From positions 1 through 64,000 of the forward strand of contig NW_026570253.1 in NCBI RefSeq assembly GCF_019649055.1: a stretch of 64,000 bases of DNA, written 5' to 3'. Below are positions 38,483 to 51,000 of this stretch, piece after piece. The notes beneath the pieces are model-generated. The model saw nothing but the letters and a program-made list of their open reading frames with translations. It was not told the origin of the DNA and did no database searches. The stretch comes from Paramacrobiotus metropolitanus. Its lineage: Eukaryota; Tardigrada; Eutardigrada; Parachela; Macrobiotidae. The translations under genes and the position numbers were made by a program. Within the stretch, counting starts at the first letter, position 1, and each line of letters opens with the position of its first letter.

Positions 38483-38953
38483 TTACGCATCGGCGCTCCA
38501 CTGCCAGGGATTCCTCCCCTTTCCCCGCCATCGACTCCGCCCACTGGCCGTCCCCACCCTCAATACCACATCCCCGCGTCGCACCCCCTTCTCACGCTCC
38601 ACCGGCACAACGCCCTCGTCATTCTCCAGCAGCAGCAGCGCTCCCTCCGGGGCACTTTGCACCGTGATGCGCAGCTGCTGCTCCGTGCACTGCACATCCA
38701 GCACGTAGCCCTCAAACTCCACCACGGCGCTCCAGGCCTCCGGGGACACCGAGGGCCGGATATGCAGACGGCGGCCCTGCAGCGTGATGGCGGGATGCAT
38801 GACCAGTCGCAGGATGACACCGACACGGGTCAGCAGACTGACGCTGCTGGAGTCAGGCAGGATTTGGTAGAGGAGCAGGTTAATGAGGCAAACCAGCAGG
38901 GAGAGAGCCACGATGAGTTTAACGAGCAGTGACAGACTCTTATTCCATGCCAT
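38483..38953 (-). CDS. orphan C-terminal GH65-like domain behind a membrane helix
   Basis: Single open frame of 156 codons from ATG 38951-38953 (MAWNKSLSLL), GC-rich unlike its flanks. Residues about 10-30 form a strong hydrophobic helix (LIVALSLLVCLINLLLY). The rest resembles the C-terminal beta domain of the neighbouring glucosidases: VILRLVMHPAITLQGRRL lines up with LLQLVLFGYAGISLHPDRL of copy 2, and WSAVVEFEGYVLDV with WTLRGVDYRGFTLTV. No catalytic-domain exons lie nearby. It could be a type II membrane protein made from a duplicated last exon, or a pseudogene. A pyrimidine-rich tract ending in CAG at about 38850 could be the acceptor of such a last exon, in which case the hydrophobic part is intron. 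The frame also extends upstream to 39139. Confidence 0.5.
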   Translation of the reverse strand: MAWNKSLSLLVKLIVALSLLVCLINLLLYQILPDSSSVSLLTRVGVILRLVMHPAITLQGRRLHIRPSVSPEAWSAVVEFEGYVLDVQCTEQQLRITVQSAPEGALLLLENDEGVVPVEREKGVRRGDVVLRVGTASGRSRWRGKGRNPWQWSADA

Positions 38954-39139
38954 GGAAAGGGGAACATCGTTCGATGGGTGGCGCAGCCGGTCTTCAAAAT
39001 AACAGGTTGTAATTGGTGAAAAAATGCTAATGTAAACAGTAAAAATATGTAAAAAGAGAGCAAAAGATCTGCGTACGCGGGGGCTTATTCCTGTCAAAAA
39101 ATAAGTCATGAGTGGCGCCCGCGGCGGCCGCCTCGTCAT

Positions 39140-40316
39140 CTGATTGAGGGTACATCATTTACAGAAGGTAGGAATGTACAAAATCTTCCGAAGTTGTCCT
39201 GTAAAAAATTTTTTCCGAAGTTGTCCTTTCTCAAATGATTTTGTACAAATAATGTTCGCAGAAGTCGTAAAGGTAGGGTTAAAATTCTACAGAACATTTT
39301 CGGGTACCGAAGAATGTTTACAAACTGCTTGCGATGCAACAAAAAGAAACTCGAGCAGGTTGATATGCGGACAGCGTGAATGCGCAGTTGCTCATGAGCG
39401 CAACTCAACAGCCGCGAAAACTTTTGCGCGAAGCATTCCCAGCCGGTATCTAGATTTTCGTAGCTCTTTTGAGTTATGAAATATGTTAGTAAGACTTTTC
39501 TATTGTTGACAGCAACCGTGCTTGCGTCAACTTTCCTGTACACGTGTGCGACTTTTGTGCGCCGACGTTTTTCCGCCAGGCGGAAGTCGCGTGCTAGCCT
39601 TCAGCTTGTACAATGTAGGTACAATCTGTACGTACCGACGATACCGTACAGCATAGACCCACATTCGTGGGAATTGATGTTGCGTACGTACAGCGGCACC
39701 AGTTGGCCTTGTCGTGCTCTTCAGTGGATATTTGCATTCCACCGTATTAACACAAAATAATCGCTAACCAGTAAGGTCGGCAGCGCCGGCCGTGTGCTTT
39801 GTGGTCAATGCGTATTTGCATTTAATAAGGATCCGCTAGACATTTTATTTCCCGTAACATTTGCCTCTATTTAGACTTAATTATAATGTGTGTTTGTGCT
39901 GGTTGGAGTGCGAGAACATTAGCTGTCGATTTTTTGATTTCTTTTTGGCACGCCTTTAGCTAGAGCTTAAACTCAACGATATCGGTATCCAGCGATGACG
40001 TCAACTGGCGCTCCGCCTCATCCGGCACATGCACACAGAATCACAATCTTTGTGATTCGTTGTAGAATTTTAGCGGACGTTAATTTTCAAGCTGCAGTGC
40101 GGAATTTAACCCGTTTAGGCCTTCGCGGATTGCACAAAATCCCATTCGATTACCTTATCTTCACTTGATACAGCAATATCGTGACTGACTGATTGTTATC
40201 ATCTGCATCCTTGCACCCGGCGCACAACGCCTCCAGTCGACAGTTGTATCTTGGAGACCGGCCGATGCCAGAAGCTGTGATCGTTCTTCGTTAGTTTACC
40301 AACACCAATTTGCATA
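39140..40316. other. intergenic, upstream of the GPCR
   Basis: No supported gene. It should contain the promoter of the plus-strand GPCR and perhaps the missing first exon of glucosidase copy 1, for which I found no convincing signal-peptide frame. Confidence 0.35.
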
Positions 40317-43030
40317 ATGATGAGTTGGAATACTAGTGAAACCATTGCGGATTTACTTCTCAATCAAACTGATTCGCCTGCATCATCGGTTGTGCGGGAC
40401 AAATGCGGCTGGATCCCGGCATATGGCCGCGTGCAACAGCATCCGCTGCGGCTGTTGGACATTTACTCGTATCCTTTCCTGCTTTTCCTCGCTACACTGG
40501 GCAATATCATCAATCTGATGGTGTTGACCAAGGACAAGCCCTTTGCGTCAAAAAGTATCTACTTAATCGCGTTGGCAGCCATGGACATGCTGTATATGTA
40601 CGTTGTTATAAGACGAATACATGCAAACAAAATAAGTTCACTGACGGTAATTGGGTAACCTTATGTTAATTCTGTGCTCTGGTTTTAAATATTTCCTTAA
40701 TTTATTTTAACTATATTGTACGCAGCTCGTATATTGCATATTGTGTATATTTTCGTCCAGCCTGCCCTCATCTTAAATTGTCGCCGTTTTTAATTTGACC
40801 AGAATTATCACTGAATTAATCTGCTTAAAACTATATACTCGTACTTACCAGTTTGCTGAATATAGGCGTAATATTCTGTCAAACTTCTCTTGGATAATAA
40901 ATTTATTTTTTTACATAGTTAAAAATTTTAACTTAAAATTGTTTCTTTGGTGTCAGATTTGGGTCTACCGGTGCGTTTCTGCATTTAAAAGTAGAGCAAG
41001 TGCACATACTCTGTATGCGCTTGAACTAGCGTGATATGCAGAAAATAATTCTTGTGATCGTAGGTGGTGCGCTCTTCTATACTATGTTACGGGCTTTGCC
41101 CGGGAGACGGAAATCTTAAACATTTATTTGGATTCACTGACGGTAATTGGGGAACAAATCTCTGGAGTAACCGGCTTCTTTCAAGAAATCGTAAATACAG
41201 CTTCAACATGGTAAGCACAACTTGAAGTACATTATTTGAATTGTGCATATCCTGCAGTCCCAAATGCAGATTAGTTGACCAAGCGGCAATTTTCTACCGT
41301 ACATTCAGACTAACAGCAGCCATAACATTAAGAGCAAAAAAGTACTGCGCGCGATTGTATGGCGTGTTTAGTTTTTTTGCTAATTCAACCGCCATTTAAT
41401 CTTGCTATGACACTGAGATATTTTATTTTCAAAGTTATTTTGGTTAAATCATGTTAATGTTAATAATTAATATCAAGTACTTTCTATAGTGTGGGTGTAC
41501 TTTCTATAGTTCTTGTTAATGTTAATATTATCAATAAAGCAAATGTATGCCGCGCAGAGAATTATGGTACGTATACGCCTAAGTCACCTATAAGTATTAG
41601 GCTATTACAGCACGTACAATATATTGTTTTTGTACAGAGGACTGTCTGTCTGTCTACATTTCGCATTTTTCCTCACAGAGGAAAATATGCGTAATCGATA
41701 ATGAGTAATATCTGTACGGGTATTAGCGATGTTTACGTGCTTGTAACCCATTTGCGTAAATATCACAATCACCAGCTGTGCATTTTTATGGTTTATGTTT
41801 CCGAAAATTTCTTATTGTGCGGCGAAAACATTCCATTTATGCAAGATTGGGTCATTTTGGCAGCTCTATAACGCTGTCTCTCTGCCGGTAAACAGCGTAT
41901 TAGAAATCACAATGGCCAATTGTCGTTTTGACAGGCTGATTATTGCTTTCACCATTGAGCGCTTTGCGGCAATTAAATTTCCGTTATGGCATTTGCGCCA
42001 CTGTCACAGCCGGCGCGGGACACTCATCCTGACCGCCATCCTGACGCTGGCGGCATTGTTCGCCGTCAAATCCCTGGTGCGTCACTATTGGTACTACCAC
42101 CACTTCCTTCGCTACCAGCCGCCACCGGCACAAGTGCCACCCTATCCCCCGCTCTTAGCCACGTGGTACAATGGATACCAAATTGCAAGGGTAAAGTAAA
42201 AATTAACGCTGTTTATTTCATCGCCCACCAAATCATAAAATAAAAATTAAACCCATGCGATTTCTAGCCGGTAGTACTGAAACAGTTCACAGAAACTTTA
42301 GAAGGCATATATAAAAATATCAAATACTAGCTATCAACAGTAACTTTGCCAGATTAAAACCTTTTGTTCCACTGCTGTTGGGCTTTCGTATGGCTTAATA
42401 TGATTCGTATGGTGGTGTGGTCTTCGGAAGATTTTGGATAAATTTTAACGAGGAACCATTGTAAAACTCTCAGCTAGGAATATAATGCATGCTTTTATTT
42501 TGAAGAATCTCAACCAAATGACGGCCTTCCTAGTGATTCTCGTCCTCAATGGTTGGCTGGTGATCTCCGTGGCTCGCCAGCAGCGCTTCCGCCGCGAGAG
42601 TCTGCACGCCGCGGAGAGTAACCGCTCGCACATTGACTGGGGCGCACTGGGCATGTTGACAGCCTGCGTCTCACTGTATCTCATCACGCAGACTCCAGCC
42701 TTTGTTAACCGCATTCTAGAGCTATTGCACCATCACTGCATCCGGGAGCGGTCCTATGTCACGCGGACGATTCTGGCGTATTTGCAGAATTTTCTCTTGA
42801 ATGTCAATTATTCCTCTAACTTCATCGTGTATTGCGGTACCAATCCCAAATTCCGCTTGGCGGTGCGGCGTTTGTTTGTGACCCCCGGCGTGGCTATTCT
42901 TCGGAAGGCGTCGCAGGATGTGACAAAGGTCACGGGAAGTACCCGCTTTTCCCGCGCTAATTCCGATATACGCAGTTTGCTGATGTTGCTGTATAAAGAG
43001 AAGCACGTGGATATGGCCGGCAGTTCGTGA
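40317..43030 (+). CDS. class A peptide-type G-protein-coupled receptor
   Basis: Seven-helix plasma-membrane receptor. Exon 40317-40597 (ATG MMSWNTS, two N-glycosylation sites) carries TM1 (FLLFLATLGNIINLMVLT) and the start of TM2 (SIYLIALAAMDMLYM), ending at a strong GTACGT donor. An exon of about 41848-42190 carries TM3 and TM4, with IERFAAIKFP in place of the DRY motif and a Pro-rich extracellular loop. Exon 42506-43030 carries TM5 (TAFLVILVLNGWLVI), TM6 (LGMLTACVSLYLI), TM7 with NYSSNFIVYC and NPKFR, and a 35-45 residue tail. AR|NL joins the last two exons in phase 0. The exon completing TM2 and the first extracellular loop was not located in 40598-41847. The layout resembles FMRFamide/peptide receptors; the ligand is unknown. 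Confidence 0.8.
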
Positions 43031-43036
43031 AATAAA
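43031..43036 (+). other. polyadenylation signal AATAAA
   Basis: AATAAA follows the GPCR stop codon TGA directly, which implies a very short 3' UTR if it is used. Confidence 0.5.
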
Positions 43037-45064
43037 CATGTACATTCTTGACCAATAAGATTTATGATGCTTTTCTGGGAGTTTCTGACATTTCTGTTTA
43101 TAACAGTGATGTACTAGTACTGGATCAATTTATTGATAATTTCATTACAGTTGTTATCAATCAGTTAAATTAACAATTTATTACAACAATTAAATGATCG
43201 AGCAAAGTTCCGTACAAGTATGATCTGTATATAATGACCCCAGACATCAGTTTCTCAAACGTTAGAGTAATTTTAAGTGCTGTACGCTGGGAGGCCGAGG
43301 TCCACAGCAGCATGTCGCTGATCTGCTTAACGATATAACGTTTTGATGCCAGTAATCTGTATAGGCTCATCGAAGGAAGTTGAATTTTTATCACTTTGCG
43401 ATTTATGAAATCTGTCGACATTCTCCGTATTATTTTAATTACACTTTACACATTACGAGAGTACCTACAATCGCAACCACACCACGAAAGAATTCTTGTA
43501 ACTGTCGATCAGCATTCGAAACCACTTGAATCCGGTTGAATACCAGCACACCTCGCAGCAGTTCTCCTGTGGGGAAAGAATTGCCATTCCATAAATTAAT
43601 ATACCAGCCACAGATTATGTCCATTACTTGTGATTGTGACAATTTAGAAACTTAAAGTCTTTTTTCTGATACCTGAAACCGTATTTTTCGCGTTGGTATT
43701 CGGGTGATACTGAGTAGCTCACTCATTTGTTGTGTCAAGATAAGAAAGTCATAGGTGTGGACGGTGACCTTTGCTGCTGTTCTACTGTCCCCGGTAAGGA
43801 TTAAACAGTACTGTATTTACAAAAGACATCACACAATACGTTCGAATGTCATTGCAGTAGCCGGCAGTATCAGAGCTTCCTTCGGATTTCATCAAAGCCA
43901 GTCAATCGATATGGTCAATCATTTCACCAGATCTAGAATGCGTCTTCCTGTGCCTACACCTAGTCCACCTGTACCTTACAATTAACGATGCTACAAACCC
44001 GGCACGGTACCGCCGCAAAACTGCTTCTCGAGTGGCCGGCAATGAGCACGCCATAAGAAGTCCGGTCTGCCGCCCGTCAGGCATCACCACGCTATAGTGA
44101 CCCATACTGACACCATAATCCATATTATTATAGTCCAGTTTTCCATTCCGGCAGGGAAACAACCGTCCTTAATTAAATGCTACAGTACATTGTAAGATTT
44201 GCACCATAATTGTTATATCAATCTGCGATACTATTGTTTCAACAATATAATTTTTCCATTAAAAATAACTAAATAGCTTCATGCTTTAGATTTATTTTTG
44301 ATTTTCGCAACATTTTGGTGTCATGCTGAATACAACATGTATCTTTAAAAAATTGTATTAGTAATGTTGCAGGATTTTAATATCGCGGCGCGACGTACAG
44401 TTGGTCGATTAATTTGCAACTGAATTCTACAGCGATAAAGTTGTTTAGGCAAACCTAAACATAATAATGATAGAGTTACTGGGTCTATTCTTAAAAAATT
44501 GTTTATCATTATGTAAACGTTTTTGCTGTACATGTCGCGCGCTTCGCGTTAACCATAAAGCAATGCAATGCATGGCTGTTACCGTTATCGTGACCGTGAA
44601 CGTTTACGGCGTTAGTGGCGGCAGTCGTAAAGGAAGCTACAGTCCTGGTGTCCTTTCGCTGTGAGCAGGTTTTCCGCAATAAAAGACATTTGCTTTGATT
44701 AGCCAAGTACACAAACCGTTAAAATCCAAGTAAGACCACGTACATCGAGCAGACGGTTGTTCTGTTCCCGACGAAGTCAGTCTTTTCAGACACAAGCACA
44801 CGGCCGGACATATGTAAACGTAATAGCGCGCATTGTTTCTTTTTGGTAATTTTTAGCAATCTGAGACAATTTCCCCACGATTTTATCTGGTACAGAAATG
44901 TTAAAATTCATTATGTAAACGTTGCAAATATAACCTGTTAACAGTTAACTTAATCTTGGACTGAAAGCTGTTTTCGCAAAAACGGCCACGGTGTAATGTA
45001 ATTCAGCAATAGCCTATGCGAAGATACGGGCGCTGATTTCTTTAATTTCTCCTTAACCGAAGAA
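43037..45064. other. intergenic, possible cuticle-like fragment
   Basis: No complete gene. The minus-strand frame at 43902-44162 contains GHYSVVMPDGRQT, which recalls the core of arthropod RR cuticle proteins. The rest of that consensus is absent and no flanking exon fits, so it is not annotated as a gene. Confidence 0.3.
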
Positions 45065-48000
45065 ATGAGTACGTTGTCGGTATCTGGATTTATCGTTTTT
45101 CTGACACTCATGTCGGCGCTGCACGCAGGATATGCAGACCCCTTTTCAGTGTATACACTGCGCAAGTAAGGTCACCATGTTTTTTCGCCAGCGTTGTATC
45201 TATTTCCATAAATAGCGGCGTCTCATTGCTACATGTATGTCTGTTTAATACAAAAGCAGAATTCACCGTCGTATCTGAATGAAAAGTAAATGATTTTACT
45301 TAATATAAACAGCTTAACCCGACCACATCCCTATATCGGGAACGGTCACCTCGCCACCGGCATTTTCCATCCCTTCGTTTACATCCAGGGTCTATACACA
45401 ACGGGAAATGACAATGACACTCGCCGCGTCGCCGTTCCCTCCTCAATCAACATCCGCTTTGATCGCAGTGACGCCGCGGACCGCATATACCGTCTACATA
45501 TGGATAAAGGTCTTCCTGATTTTACTACTTAATCAGCATCGAGTTATGTTCTCGCACCCCATTATTCATGGCTTGTTGCACACGATTACGGCACTATCGA
45601 GTAAAACAGTTTGTAAAAAATACGTTAGCTAAACGTTAGTTAAAGGCCAAAATTCGAACAGTGTTCGAATTTTGGCCTTTAACTAACGTTTAGCTAACGT
45701 ATTTTTTACAAACTGTTTTACTCGGGTATGTACTTCTACTGTCTACACAGAACATTGTCTTGTATAGTACCGATGCGCATGGTTTTTGCCGCAAAACACC
45801 AGTACCAATGCGCAATAATGTTAATTTCGATTATGATGCAGAGAGCATAGTTTTTCGACTTACGAGTAGTTCTCGTCCGCCGTAACTACCAAATTAACTC
45901 TTTAATCTTATTTTCACGGTGGACGATTATCCTGGTGAATTTAACGCCCTGTAATAACTAATTAGTATAGTGGGTGTATTTCTAGTAGAAACTGGGAACG
46001 GTTGATTTGCAGGATACTTTGAAGTGGTCATCCGAACGCCGACGCATGTTCTGACTCAGCGAATGTACTGTCATCTGTGGTTACCGGAGATTCTGATCAT
46101 GGAGGTAGAAGTGATGCGGCACGCTAACAGCACCAACGCCCGGCTGGAGGTGCCCTACACGCTGGAGAATGTCCTTGAGTCACCGGATGTAAAGTTTGAC
46201 GATGTGACCAGCATGCAGGAGCTAAATCAGCACATACAGTCAGTGTCACTCGCATTGGCACGGCATATTAGAATAAATATTGAATCTGTATTTTTTCTAT
46301 TACGACTACAATTATAAATTTGGCTGTTAAAGATCGTATCGTTCCCGGAACTCAATAATTGTTTGAGTTCTTTTGAGGGTATAAAACTGATTTTTATTGC
46401 ATTTCCGTATGCCATGTGGACGTTTTGTTATTTACGGGTAGGGTTCAGTGTCAAACCGGCCGGCGAGGCATTGTCAACATCTGCGTGGTCGGTGATATCC
46501 TGGACAGCTCCTTCATTCCCGATCGTGGTACGACGATGTCCCGCAATATCTACATTACCAGCTTCGACACGGATAAGGAAGCCGCATTAGAAGTAAGAGG
46601 TCACCAACAGTTAGCTGTGTACTTGATACTGCTATGGCTCTGCACAATAAAGCGTGACCTGAGCTACTTATTGAACGTCGCTAGCGCTGGAATAGTTGTG
46701 CATACTGGAATTAATTATAGTGGAATCGTTATGTGTACTGGCCGAAGCCTAATAAAGTAGTACTGTACTGGAATGAGTTTATTTAAGTACAAAGGACGCT
46801 CCAAAAGTAACTTTCCCTATTTTGCCTCCCTGCCATTTGAAGTAATAGACATGTGATATATTTTTCGTTGTATAAGCAATTATGTAAACTAATTAGAGAA
46901 ATAAGAATCAAAAGATTTAATGAAGAACTGGGAAAACGAAAAACAAATTAGCAATACTACTTATACATTCATTTCCACGAGTTTTTTTGAAGCTCGTTCT
47001 TTTTATTACCACTTCCGTCCCTGTTGTAATTTCGGCAGCAAATTTAAAGTACCAGCTACAAATACTGTTCTTAATATTACTGCAATAACAGAAGGCTTTG
47101 AAAAATATACGGAGGAGAGCAAACATTTTTTTTCTCCATGACGCCGGAATCCCCCTTTTCAGCCTTCTTGCTGATATGAATCCGAAAGTTCTTAACATCA
47201 ATAAAAAGGAAATTTCATGCGCAGTCATGAGGGTCTTGGACACAAATAACTTCCAGCTGTACCGACAGCAATATTGTTTTACAAGAAATTTTCGATTTTT
47301 TACCGTCTGGCACCTTGAGCAGCTCTGTGGTTTTTCCACCTAGTCATCGAGAGTTTCTACTTTTCTGGAAAAGCATTGCAAAGAAGTTATTTTGTTTCGT
47401 TCTTGGAATTAGGACAGAAAAGAATTCCTAATCTGATGATATTTGGTGCTTTCCGAAAATTGAGCAGGAAGACTGAGAAAAATAACAAAAACTGTCAGGG
47501 TAAAACCCGTGGCAAAGTGCCGATAACCTCGGACGGCTTTCTCGGCAGTTCTCCATTTGATTGTAGTTAGGTAGAGCTATATTTTATTTTGGTTCGTGAG
47601 TGAAGGACGTTTCTAAAAATATGGTTCATAAGAACTAAAAGCATTCAAGCCGGGAGATACAAAATAGGGAAACTTACTTTTGGAGCGTCCTTTGTATCAT
47701 CAATCACCGCTTAAGTATCATCTAATTAACTGACAGGCCTGCGCGAAAAGTGACTTTTAAAGTTAAACTGCAGGCGCGCATATCTAGTTCAAGTAACTAA
47801 TTTGGCAATGCTATAAGCCGGAAAATTATGTTAACAGAAATATGTACAAGCAAGGAAGGAGGCCAGTACCGGCATCCTGTGGAGTCGGCACGTGGACGCC
47901 TGGAACTGGCGGTGGAACCGCGGACAGATCACCTTCCAACCGCAAATGGCCGCTAATCAGACGCCCAACGCGTCCGCTGTCCATTTGGCGCAAGCGGTGC

Positions 48001-51000
48001 ACGCCTCCATGTACTATCTCCTAAGCTCCATTCCCGAGCATCCCCAGTACGCCGAGAATTTCCCTGGATTGAGCAAAGGTCCGCCTAACATCTACTAGTA
48101 TTTAGTAGCTATAGGAATCTCATAATAAAGATAGGAAACTGGCGAATTTGAATATTTGTCAGCTGACAACTGTGCACTGTTTTTTCAAAAAGAGTTTTGA
48201 TGCGGTTGAATCAAATGGTTAGCTAGGAAAATTTAACTTCAGCTTATATTACAGCGACTCTTGCTAATGAGGATTCTGGTGTGTACATTAAGTCGCCGTC
48301 GCCGTAACCAGTATTTAATACTCGTACTTACGCCATAATACAGTATCTGTATAGATATATGGTGCGGCTGTTCCAAGTTTGACTTTTAACTGTACTGATT
48401 ATTATGGCACTTTTATTCCGTGGCATTAATCTTCAACTACCAGTGGCGTTTCTATAAAATTCTAATAATACACATACTTTTTCGGGTCATTGAACACTCC
48501 CGAGTTAATTATAACTGACTGGTGAGAGTTGTTTAGAATCTGCAAACACCACCGCCACAATTGTGAGGCAGTTATCGCTACCGCGGTAATAAAACTGAAA
48601 AGATTGCTTTGGTAAAAAAATTATTAATAAGAAGAACAGATAATTTCACTAAATGTGGAAAACATAAAAGAAACATTTGTATTACGTATTCTTTCAAAAT
48701 CTCTTTATCAGAACATCTGCCTGAATAATAATTAAAGGGTCAACACATAAATATGATCAAGGCTTGTTTTCAAGATAATTGAAAGTACCGTATTTCACCA
48801 GAAGAAAATAAAGACGGAAATGCATTGCATTACAGACGGCTTATCTAGTAACGACGACCTGGGGCGTATCCGCTGGGAACAGGAGCTATACATGTTCTTG
48901 CCGCTGCTGCTCTTCCATCAGGACACTGCCGAGCAAATTCTCAACAGCCGCCTTAACAATCTGGCTGCTGCCCTGGCCAACGCCCGGCCCCTGTACCGGG
49001 GCGCCCGTTACCCGTATGAGACTGCCTCCTCCGGACGGGAACTGGCTGCTAACTTTTCGCGAACTCTGTTTACCAGCGGCGCTGTGGCGCTAAACATGCA
49101 GCAGTATTTATACACAATGGGATCCGCAGCAAATATCGGCGGGGAGAATGCTGTTAGTGCCGCGCGGGCCATTGCAGACTTATACGCCGGTGCGACGCAG
49201 GCCAGTGGAGCTGTTGCAGGTGGCTGTGATTATTTAAGAGCACAAATTTTCACCACCACTTTTCTCTTATTAGTATATCGACAAACATTAAATTCTGGTC
49301 TCTTTGATTTCGTTTTTTCTAGCTACCAACTGCAAAAATCTAAAAAATATGTTTAAGTACGCACTTTAAGTACGCACTGTTGTATAGTTTCCCGGCCAGC
49401 ATATCATCAAATTATGAAAAAAATATGGAAGCTGCAAATGGTGGGAAAAACTGACGCATAAATAACGTAAATAGAATAAGCGTATCTTAACCAGCAACTA
49501 TACATTTCATCATTTGTTACTATAATTTTCAGATTATCATTTGCAGGTATCCAGAACATTAAAGGCACGGTGACCTTTAACGATGCGCTGACCAATGCAC
49601 TGGCCATCGTTGGTCTAACCCTGCCCCAGAAACTGGGACCCGGTGTTAACGGAACCTACCAGAACGTTGCCGAACGCATTGCGGCGGATAATTTCCCCAT
49701 GTTTCGCAACTGTCATGCAGCCAATGGGAATGCTAGCAATCCCGGAGCCCTAGCACCGACAGGTATTTCTCGTTCAAAGTACACCTAATAATGCTATAAT
49801 GTTTCCCTGAATTCGAATTTCGAAATCAATCGGCATGGTGAAGCGGTGACGGAACTGAAGTAACTTACCGGTTCCATCAAGTTATCAATTCCACCCAGAA
49901 TTCTAATCAGGAATTCGACTTAATACGCTTCACCATCAGCAAACCATGTGCCCCAAGAATCTAATTAGATTCAGCTATAAACATTCAGCAAAGCAGCTAT
50001 TTTAGCCGTCCCTACCTCATTCGTGGTGTGGACATTTATCGTTAATTTTAAAATCCGTATACCGGTATGTGTAACATCTTCATCGGTGTATGAGGTAACA
50101 GAGTGTGCCAAAAGAAACACTTCTGTTGCTACAATCTTATAAAGAAATAAAGGAACTTTATATACTTTGAAGCATTGTGATACATCATAGTAGTTATTAA
50201 GTTTACTGGATGCAGCTAAACACATACAGAACCTCTGTATCTCCTTCATTTCAATAATCCTCCTTGATTTAAGCTGTGCCCAACCGAAAGAAAGACTTTT
50301 ACTGCAAGTGATATCTTCTCTAAAAGTTTGCACTGGCCGTAATAAATGACTTTCCCAGCTCATTCGCCTTATGAGAAAGCAGAATCGCTCTTTTGTATCG
50401 TCGACTGCTTCAATATGGCGGCGAGTGCCCACTTATCCCAGTTTAGCCGTCATCCTGGCCGAGATTAAATCCATTACCAGTTTGTCAGCGCTGCAATCCC
50501 ATTTCCCAGCGGCGGGGACATCATTTCGACCCGGCATCGTAATTGCCGTGTTTTTTCCCGTTGCCGCCTGATATGATGGTCGATGGGCACCATTGATTGC
50601 TTTGCCGGCTCTGAAAGAGAGAACAGCGCGTGCATAGATCTACACAGCAGTTTGGCTTTTGTGGTGGCGGATCATATAATTTGCAGAATTATCCAATTGA
50701 CTCCCGGAAGTGGCGCGCGTATGCGCGCATATGGCAGATTGCACCGGCTCATACATCACAGTAGCTGTCACAGTGCTGTGTATATGCACAACATATACAA
50801 CTTATAGATTATCCATACGGTGTGCGTATTTGTGGAATGTTAAGAAAACCCGGCAGTTAGCACAGGCTCGACTACTGACCCAGATTTAAGGCTGATATTT
50901 TACTTTGGTGCTTTTTCGGCTAACGTTGTTGGTCGGCTGCCGTGCAGCGGATGTGTACAAACGTTCGCTAAAAGTGCCGTGTGTGCTGTTTGATCAGATT

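Noticed and set aside
38471-38932. 153-codon plus-strand ORF opposite the orphan GH65-like domain
   Set aside because: Antisense shadow of the minus-strand frame, which has the domain resemblance and a membrane helix.
43902-44162. Minus-strand frame with GHYSVVMPDGRQT, like an RR cuticle protein
   Set aside because: Only a short part of the RR consensus is present; the aromatic and Gly residues that should follow are absent and no partner exon fits.
46917-47570. ORFs inside the mariner-like element as a transposase
   Set aside because: None shows the helix-turn-helix or DDE/D residues I know for Tc1/mariner; kept only as part of the element.
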